From Paracyclopina nana (taxonomy: Eukaryota; Arthropoda; Copepoda; Cyclopoida; Cyclopettidae): a DNA stretch of 64,000 nt. Where the stretch lies: assembly GCA_019096065.1 (NCBI GenBank), contig JAGUCH010000009.1:1374001-1438000 (forward strand). The letters run 5' to 3'. Under the pieces are notes generated by a model. The model saw only the letters and a program-made list of their open reading frames with translations, searched no databases and had not been told where the DNA came from. The translations under genes were made by a program, and so were the position numbers. Positions 59,801 through 64,000 of the stretch are shown in pieces; the stretch's first letter is position 1; each line of letters begins with the position of its first letter.

Positions 59801-61287
59801 GACAAATGATTACGCTAGGACGGACCTCGGAGCTTCAGCTTCCCAACTTAAAAACGCAACGCATGATCATCCCTGACTGCGAGGAGCAGCGAGCTTTGCT
59901 CCGCTCGGCGCACAGCCGACTACCTCACGGGGCTGGCCATTTGTCATTGCTGCGGCGCATCCGGATGAGCTACTGGCCCCTGAAGGGCGACAGAAATGCT
60001 CGGCGAGTCGTAAACGAATGCATTGAATGCCAAAAGTTTAAGCGCGTCCCTCAAATGCCCTTCATGGCCCCTCTGCCCCAAGACAGGGTCACCTACCATA
60101 ATATACTGCCCTTCCGCAAGGTTGCTATGGACTTAGCGGGGCCTTTTAAGGTCACCACTGGGCGGGGCCCTTCCCATCAAAGGAAAAGATGGGTGATGGT
60201 CGTTTCTTGTTATCACACCCACGCTATTCATGCGGAAGTACTGGAAAGCTATGACACGGACAGCATAATCAACGCACTCCAGAGATTCGTCGCCCGTCGG
60301 GGCTGCCCGGAAGTGATACGCTCGGACAACCAATCTAGCTTTATAAAGGCAATGAAAGATCTCTGGGCTGATGAGAGGCACGACGAGTTATTGAAGTCTC
60401 TGGAGGAGAAACCTATCGACTGGATAAAGCTCCGGCAGTGGTCCACACACCAAGGAGTGTTGAGGTGGACATTTTCCCCCCCTTACGGCCCGCATTTTAA
60501 CGGGCTTGCCGAAGCGGGCATAAAACTGTGGAAACGGGCTTTCTTCCGCACATATAGGCACTATACTTTTAGCGCTGACCACTTTTACACTTTGACAGTG
60601 CGAGCAGAGGCCATAGTCAACAGCCGACCTATTGGAGAGGTCGACGGAGAAATCCTCACGCCCAGTCATTTTTTAACAAGAGGGCCGCCCGCGGAGTTGC
60701 TGCCGGCGGCCGAACTCAGACAATTGGCTTCAGCCACCCAAAAATTTGGCGCCATAGAAGCCTTGCTACAAGAGCTCTGGGAAGCGTGGTTGCCTGTTTG
60801 GCTCTTCCAAATTCATCGAATGCCGAAGTGGACCACGTTCGCCAAGGAGCTCGAACTCGGACAAATGGTTTTAGTCGTGAACGCCAAATCCAAACGACAG
60901 GACTGGAAATATGGGAAAGTTGTGAGAATTGTGAGAGGCGTCGACGGTGTAGCCCGAAGAGTGGACGTTTTAGTTCAACCTACGCTCAACAGTGCTCGCT
61001 ACCTGTTGTCCAGACCAGTGACCAACCTGGTGCCTTTGGATTTGATAGAAGAAAACCCCGTTATCAATTATGCTGGACCCGACTTAACGGACGAGGAAGG
61101 AGCTGTTTTAGAAGAAGAAGAAAAGATAATAATGAAAAGAGCTGCCGCCGAAAATCTACGACGTCGCAAAGAAAAGGAGCAAGCCCGCAAGATTTACCGC
61201 GAGATATTGCGTCAGCAACAACAAATCACCGCCAACGAGGACAAAACCGCGCTGCTAACATGCTTGACCGCGGTTGGCGGCGTGTAA
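53869..61287 (+). CDS. BEL/Pao retrotransposon Gag-Pol polyprotein (2472 aa)
   Basis: One uninterrupted frame starting 52 nt past the primer-binding site. The first about 600 residues are unusual: a basic patch (KIKRKKDKM), a Gln/Glu/Arg-rich probable coiled coil (about 290-370) and a Pro/Gly/Asn-rich tract with GPPNP repeats (about 430-590). Then come a DUF1759-type Gag domain (about 600-780), CCHC zinc knuckles (about 875-945; CPECEQTGHTLVQC, CFRCLLGTHIRKDC), an aspartic protease (DSGAQ, about 1048), reverse transcriptase with YMDD at 1486-1489, RNase H (FSDAS, about 1672; TDSKT, about 1749), an HHCC integrase zinc finger (about 2012-2057), an integrase core with D2088, D2153 and E2215, and a DUF5641-type C-terminus. 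Every catalytic motif I looked for is present, so this copy may be intact. It is clearly GC-richer than the host DNA. The nuclear receptor ends about 400 bp upstream of the LTR. Confidence 0.93.
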   Translation: MVKRPAEPTDRTLRQRKLKSGSQGESPESKRANTQPTPKIKRKKDKMPQEAPPPGQQLARTPPGPLLPRTPPLATGQPEGEGVSPEANPGDVTMEEQQFHTPAPPPRVPPDRDRRQLQPPPFPSLDTATVGGSDDGGYSTGNGNTTRGSGAAQALASVAEAEEDEVAALSDLTKTHDRARTWNTRASEMATAPRVAVVELYEMAAVGQGHLRELQQKTEHYASIADTNQVNAIAHQIEATRKLMETTIRRMDERRQRESASLGGTSTRPPDDQRWAQPNPDTASAAPNNQGLPPARPGRFEEDQELELLHQQATRQLQDYRDQEEDRQRASRAAWEEQKRQLEHQYDQARAAAYQAAKAFLRLPHRPGEPQLARLIDDFFNQEQNRRQAIMALFQHDPNTDVPNYDEEADRAMGNAERAARDLMAWRPANPAPSGVNPTAAPSGFPPPQWPLYAPNVPPPPLGMELQQPRQSSMNTSAQSGSFGARSQSPFFPVGPQRPREPQDNTGAPGPNGPPNPRGPPNPLGPPNPLNPSGPPNHNPTPPPPFDWPYWNRGPPGGPPQGPPGGPPDPPDPPNPPSGGNHSRDNSQGSGDPMGYRSIKLKPLDVRQFTGKMPHEYFAFKADFMYLIHENPHLSWHEKLGRLIEKTYGGPAYDAVVFTPRTPQGYLDALAQLERDYGNSDRQTNTAYNNLRSVGIIDHTNNESITKAKAAVQRLRIQLGQIPNTNIESHYGTVRRQLRFTAAAEESLNAFQSVMSPRGFTFDVFDSWCEARLNIVFNQDSLSSAPPTPKPASAAISAKELAAIAVKAAQKSKLVALAQRDGQDDYSSSSSDEVCDTSDGYIDEFGVDMPPGMDEETMVLAVQAANREVDQEYYKKCPECEQTGHTLVQCPNFRKLAVTERRRKSRQTGICFRCLLGTHIRKDCAMNWKCRHCRKIDHHTLLCQEKDGKGASALPQDRSKPKPPPKKDDDGHDPAIDPKLMQAILKNFSKIVISAMASANSSETNCDQINVPGTCLAQRQSLLSYQVAPAFIINPTNKKAIMINALLDSGAQSCFVTERAARAIALEGTPVTQRINMLSSQKKFNTQLVQFTIKSTVSDHQSLMTATTVPEIVESITTAPITLLKERFPSLKDIPFPKPAHPDRIDLLVGISHMKWMTPEDHDPALPLVIKTRLGHVVMYSDAAAAVLASATQSENSAPATAANSANSAEPAERRQTPQQNQDDEEGWNSPHLSPFDLLERIWSLDAIGIGLEEEDESAKPMSKADEHALQILEQNIKRLANKHLEVPTLWKKGEPKLKNNFLAAQKLAKQFEERLKKKHPKVHESASNEIKEALENGWIRMLTDDDNLFFGFFLPWLTVERPDKSTTKVRVVFDCSRAFGGKSLNDAQLSGPNLLNDLLDVLIRFRSKPVAVGADIKKMYPQFSLPPKDRPYHRFIWNNKAYEAVSVIFGAKASPCMAQYGIKHHIKEFQHLCPKTVETLDQDLYMDDLVSACEDEQEAWELVMMSKYIFEQGGMQLRKWASSHEKVLQHLPPDHKAPVMRLQDKQAMQKTLGMLIDLEKDEIFFDPPQISSYLTQKVTLRQLASAAAKIFDPLGLLDPVTLGLRLVMQRVTAMRTVYNIQWDTDLATLKDEQIDAIIVHWKKLLQSLTQLSELKFPRAVRVEKAKQILALFSDASDYAYCACAYVRVEYTDGRVRATLLLSKRRLAPLNARRSIPELELMGTTVASRLFHRIRKNQTYDEALFYTDSKTVLHWFTKSGRDWKTFVGNRVSTVHRLTANHQWYHVKGKDNPADYPTRGKSVSELSTDQLWFNGPEWLVGPRDQFPKAEPVTLSDQELEAVALIANVAERGGRKRPENEASAFTKAKTVLEKLKGITLPTDITQTTDYDKCIGVIGYALQLKRKLWRQRQRKKATPEEIADDPGPDLDISWKNEAEALFWAKVQAREFAEEIAFVLRNEKFPGRSALASLKVRFGEHGQMITLGRTSELQLPNLKTQRMIIPDCEEQRALLRSAHSRLPHGAGHLSLLRRIRMSYWPLKGDRNARRVVNECIECQKFKRVPQMPFMAPLPQDRVTYHNILPFRKVAMDLAGPFKVTTGRGPSHQRKRWVMVVSCYHTHAIHAEVLESYDTDSIINALQRFVARRGCPEVIRSDNQSSFIKAMKDLWADERHDELLKSLEEKPIDWIKLRQWSTHQGVLRWTFSPPYGPHFNGLAEAGIKLWKRAFFRTYRHYTFSADHFYTLTVRAEAIVNSRPIGEVDGEILTPSHFLTRGPPAELLPAAELRQLASATQKFGAIEALLQELWEAWLPVWLFQIHRMPKWTTFAKELELGQMVLVVNAKSKRQDWKYGKVVRIVRGVDGVARRVDVLVQPTLNSARYLLSRPVTNLVPLDLIEENPVINYAGPDLTDEEGAVLEEEEKIIMKRAAAENLRRRKEKEQARKIYREILRQQQQITANEDKTALLTCLTAVGGV

Positions 61288-64000
61288 CGCCAATCGCAAC
61301 TTTAGCACTGCGCCGCTACGGCGGTGCACCCTCGCGTGGCGAGGGGGGGCGAGCCCGGAGCGAGCCCCAAAAGTTCCGACAATTTACGCGCTCGTCAGCT
61401 GATGACCCCCTGTTAAAAGCGGAAATTAAGCAGCTGCACTCGACAGCTGACCTGAAACGTTGTGCGGAGCAGCTGAGCAGCTCGATCTACTCATTTCCTG
61501 TGGACGGCCGTCGGCGAGGAGCCGAAAAATTTCGCTACATGGCATCTTCCGCGAGATCCGCCCAGAGCCCCCCACGGGATGAAGATTCTCCAACCTCCAC
61601 GTCTGAGGACGACCAGGACGAGGCGTCAGCCTCCAATCAGAGTCGGCATGGTCGCAGGTATGTCCGCACGGGAAGTAAAAGGCGTCAGCTTAACTACTCT
61701 CCTAATAGGGTGCAGATTGCGGCTTCAGCCGCGGTGTACGACCTCGGCACCCAATCCACGTCTCACCAAGCCACTCGCCAAGACGACGGTGACAGTCGTG
61801 GTTACCGACGCGAGCAAGAACGGGTCGCTAAGCAGCGACGATCGGCGGGCATTAGCCAAATGTACAACTCCGACGACGACTTCGAACCCGGCGAGAACCT
61901 TCTCAAGGCCCGAGAGCGGGCACTGGCGGACGCAGCACGAGCCCGAGACGACTCGTTCCAACGAGTTGTTCCGACCCGCCCTTCGTTTCTCCGTCGCGGC
62001 GACGCCCGATTGAAGCAGCTGTATGGCAGCACACCCACGATCTGGAATCTGGCGACCACCGACCCCGAACCACGGCAGTACGACGACAATTACTTGGTCG
62101 AGGCGGACGCGCTGAACAATACGCGGTCGGAGCAATGGGCCGCCATCGCGGCGAAGTTCGGCAAGGCCAATCACTTCGCTGAGGTTTATTACGTCGAAGA
62201 GCTGATGGCCATGGATGACCACGTGGTTGCCGTCAAGTATAACAACCCCAAAATTGCGATCATCGGGCACCAAAAGAATTTCGGGACCCGCCTACCGACG
62301 GACTCGAGGACGGACGCTACAATCATGTCAAACCGCATCCTGGGGCTTATGAACGACGCGGCCCGCATTGGAGCAATGGCGAGGGGAGTGCCAGCTGAAT
62401 CGGCTATGCTGGCCAATCACACGGAGCTCTTTGCCAAATACGCCGCTCAACGCTCGTTGGCCCGCCATCAAGACCTGCGCACTCTCACGGAGAGCACCAT
62501 TCGGGCGGCCAGACGCTCATTATGGAGCTACAAGGCGGTGTTTGCGGCCATGGCCACGATTAGGCACGCCGCAATCACGGAAGAAGAATTGGCGGCGGAT
62601 GAGGAGTTGGGTGAGATAAAGTCATTCATGAGTTGTTTTCCCCTCCCCAATGATGCGGCGATCAAAGGCTGGCTGCTCGACGCTGAGGCTGCTGTCTTCG
62701 GCCGTCCTCTGGAGGTCAACGCGGAGCACACCCACGTCTCCTTTCAAGTCGCCGTCAACCCGCTAAGCTCGCCCCCCAATGTCATCACCGCGCCCCCTGA
62801 AACTCCAGAGGTGCTCACTGAAACGGTGCCCGCGTGTTTCACCATAATGAAGTTGTTGGAAAATGACCTCAAATTTGTCGATGATTCGCGCTGTTTGCAA
62901 GACTTTTGCGTCAGCAACATGCCAGCTGAAAGGCTGTTGCTGGACGAGGTTTGGCACGGGCGCGCCGCTGTAGAGGGCTATGATTGGTACCCGCTGAAGC
63001 TGGCCAAGAAGGACTGCCAAGGCCGCGAAGGCCCTTTCGATCTGCGCCTGGACGACGGTAGACGCAACATTGTGTATTTGTATGACGACACGGAATGGCC
63101 TACAATCCTGCAAAGATTGACGCGCGACGAGTTTTTCCGCTCCATGGCTGAAAAGGCCATCATCTCAATTAAGCTCGAAGGCTGGACGCTAGCGGCCTAC
63201 CGCCGCAATGGATTCAGGGCCGCGGTTCCCCCTCCCGAGGCTTTCACCGTCTGCTCGATAGCCGTGCTCACTGGCCTGACCTTGATGATCCAAGTCAACT
63301 ACGGCGGGCCTGGCGAAGCAATTCGCGGCGCCCACATCCCGGAGGAAGTCAAGACTTTGTTGGCGCAATCTTACGTGCGCGACTGCCAATTCAATGCGTT
63401 GAAGGATCAGAAGGCGTTGGCAGCGATCAACGTGGCCTTGGCGTCAGCCTGCAATTCCTCCAATCAAGCCCTGTTTGCTTTTCCGCAGCCTCACCTCGAT
63501 ACGGTGCGCATGCGCTCCGGGCCAACCTTCGTGGCGGAACAACTACGCTTGCCTTGCCTATTCGAAACTTATCGGCCTCAAGATAAGAAAAGGAAGCGAG
63601 GTGAACGGCGTCAGCCCTCTTCGGCCCCGTTATTCGAAGAAGTTAACGGCAAAATCATGGTTAACATCACAAAGGCCGACTACTCGCTCCATAAGGATCG
63701 ATGGGACCCCATGATGGTGGTGTTTTTGTTCTACGAGACGGTACTGCCGATGGTGCTGCTGGTGAGGGAGGCGGTGACAATGATGGAGTTGCTCAGGTGT
63801 GAGCCGGAGTCGGATGTGTTGCGCTACTTGCATTTTTTGGCCGACCAAGTGCGCAACCAGGAGTTGGTGCAGCCCAGCGCCTCCAAATCCGACGCTATCG
63901 CCCGCCCCTTTGGCCGCGACGACTTCATGCAAGGATCTGGACGACCTGGCCCTGCCTACTACGCGGTCGCTAAGCGGCCGCAAGGGCTCGTCAATGAAGA
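61260..64000 (+). CDS. second ORF of the retroelement, function unknown, open at the window edge (at least 913 codons)
   Basis: Reading codons from ATG 61260-61262 gives no stop up to 64000. The frame is -1 relative to gag-pol and overlaps its last 28 nt. A later ATG at 61539 (MASSARSAQSPPRDEDSPT) is an alternative start; the first has A at -3, the second a weak context. The first 250 residues are charged, Arg/Ser/Asp-rich and likely disordered; then comes an Ala-rich helical stretch (about 360-450). Later there are two hydrophobic segments, around 63255-63300 (CSIAVLTGLTLMIQV) and 63710-63770 (MMVVFLFYETVLPMVLLV), and a nuclear-signal-like KKRKRGERR near 63585. It occupies the env position but shows no signal peptide, furin-like site or Cys pattern in the visible part. 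Composition and the GCGTCAGC octamer match gag-pol, so it belongs to the element. I recognise no family. Confidence 0.75.
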   Translation, partial: MLDRGWRRVTPIATLALRRYGGAPSRGEGGRARSEPQKFRQFTRSSADDPLLKAEIKQLHSTADLKRCAEQLSSSIYSFPVDGRRRGAEKFRYMASSARSAQSPPRDEDSPTSTSEDDQDEASASNQSRHGRRYVRTGSKRRQLNYSPNRVQIAASAAVYDLGTQSTSHQATRQDDGDSRGYRREQERVAKQRRSAGISQMYNSDDDFEPGENLLKARERALADAARARDDSFQRVVPTRPSFLRRGDARLKQLYGSTPTIWNLATTDPEPRQYDDNYLVEADALNNTRSEQWAAIAAKFGKANHFAEVYYVEELMAMDDHVVAVKYNNPKIAIIGHQKNFGTRLPTDSRTDATIMSNRILGLMNDAARIGAMARGVPAESAMLANHTELFAKYAAQRSLARHQDLRTLTESTIRAARRSLWSYKAVFAAMATIRHAAITEEELAADEELGEIKSFMSCFPLPNDAAIKGWLLDAEAAVFGRPLEVNAEHTHVSFQVAVNPLSSPPNVITAPPETPEVLTETVPACFTIMKLLENDLKFVDDSRCLQDFCVSNMPAERLLLDEVWHGRAAVEGYDWYPLKLAKKDCQGREGPFDLRLDDGRRNIVYLYDDTEWPTILQRLTRDEFFRSMAEKAIISIKLEGWTLAAYRRNGFRAAVPPPEAFTVCSIAVLTGLTLMIQVNYGGPGEAIRGAHIPEEVKTLLAQSYVRDCQFNALKDQKALAAINVALASACNSSNQALFAFPQPHLDTVRMRSGPTFVAEQLRLPCLFETYRPQDKKRKRGERRQPSSAPLFEEVNGKIMVNITKADYSLHKDRWDPMMVVFLFYETVLPMVLLVREAVTMMELLRCEPESDVLRYLHFLADQVRNQELVQPSASKSDAIARPFGRDDFMQGSGRPGPAYYAVAKRPQGLVNE
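61311..61368 (+). promoter_or_regulatory. GC-rich tandem hairpins at the ORF1/ORF2 junction
   Basis: CGCCG-CTA-CGGCG (61311-61323) and CCCTCGC-GTG-GCGAGGG (61329-61345), followed by GGGGC..GCCCC around two GCGAGCC words. They start 24 nt after the gag-pol stop and within 110 nt of the ORF2 ATG at 61260. They could act in reinitiation, frameshifting or RNA packaging. All of it is also open in the ORF2 frame. Confidence 0.5.

Noticed and set aside
61579-62013. 144-codon plus-strand frame inside the second retroelement ORF
   Set aside because: It lies in a different frame from the much longer ORF beginning at 61260 and is its shadow.
1-64000. CRISPR arrays, bacterial operons or Shine-Dalgarno sites
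   Set aside because: Introns, animal gene families and retroelements show the DNA is eukaryotic; no regularly spaced direct-repeat array was seen.

Overview
This window looks like nuclear DNA of an invertebrate animal. The genes are split by introns with GT..AG borders, the intergenic DNA is AT-rich, several small inverted-repeat elements and tRNA-derived SINE-like repeats are scattered through it, and a BEL/Pao-type retrotransposon fills the right end. The recognisable host genes (a Shank scaffold protein, a mitochondrial EF-Tu, a C18orf32-like membrane protein and a divergent nuclear receptor) are animal genes. The phylum cannot be fixed from the sequence alone.

Layout, left to right. At 1.5-7.7 kb, three minus-strand exons of a Shank homologue lie in long introns; the gene runs off the left edge. 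At 8-20 kb there is mostly gene-poor DNA with a second copy of a 395-bp inverted-repeat element, a GC-rich minisatellite (10.6-11.3 kb), a 188-bp foldback and a GC-rich island (17.8-18.75 kb). At 20.8-22.95 kb lies a six-exon mitochondrial EF-Tu gene on the minus strand. Its third intron holds a complete intronless C18orf32-like gene on the opposite strand. The EF-Tu gene has an in-frame TGA and a P-loop Gly-to-Ala change. At 25.5-31.6 kb there is a plus-strand gene for a secreted, cysteine-rich, Thr-stalked, probably GPI-anchored protein, with a third copy of the 395-bp element in one intron. At 34.8-37.4 kb is a nest of SINE-like repeats arranged as a 1.6-kb foldback. At 38-47 kb there is no recognised gene, but there are two full copies of a 222-bp element with TTA target duplications and a 137-bp direct duplication.

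At 49.5-53.1 kb a nuclear receptor gene has one exon for the DNA-binding domain and first part of the ligand-binding domain. It is followed by two homologous, same-phase 3' exons, each with its own stop codon. The natural reading is a choice between two C-terminal ligand-binding halves on one DNA-binding domain. From 53.5 kb to the right edge is a BEL/Pao element: a putative LTR, a primer-binding site matching tRNA-Tyr, a 2472-codon gag-pol ORF, and a second ORF of more than 900 codons. The second ORF overlaps the end of the first by 28 nt, sits in the -1 frame, and is still open at the window edge.

The strongest unexplained signals are: (1) the second ORF of the retroelement; (2) the octamer GCGTCAGC, 14 times on one strand of that element and in all three codon phases; (3) the tandem alternative ligand-binding exons; (4) a 16-bp word, ATGYGGYGKTCATCTR, found eight times and often as convergent pairs, which looks like the ends of an unnamed family of very small elements; and (5) the gene nested in the EF-Tu intron.
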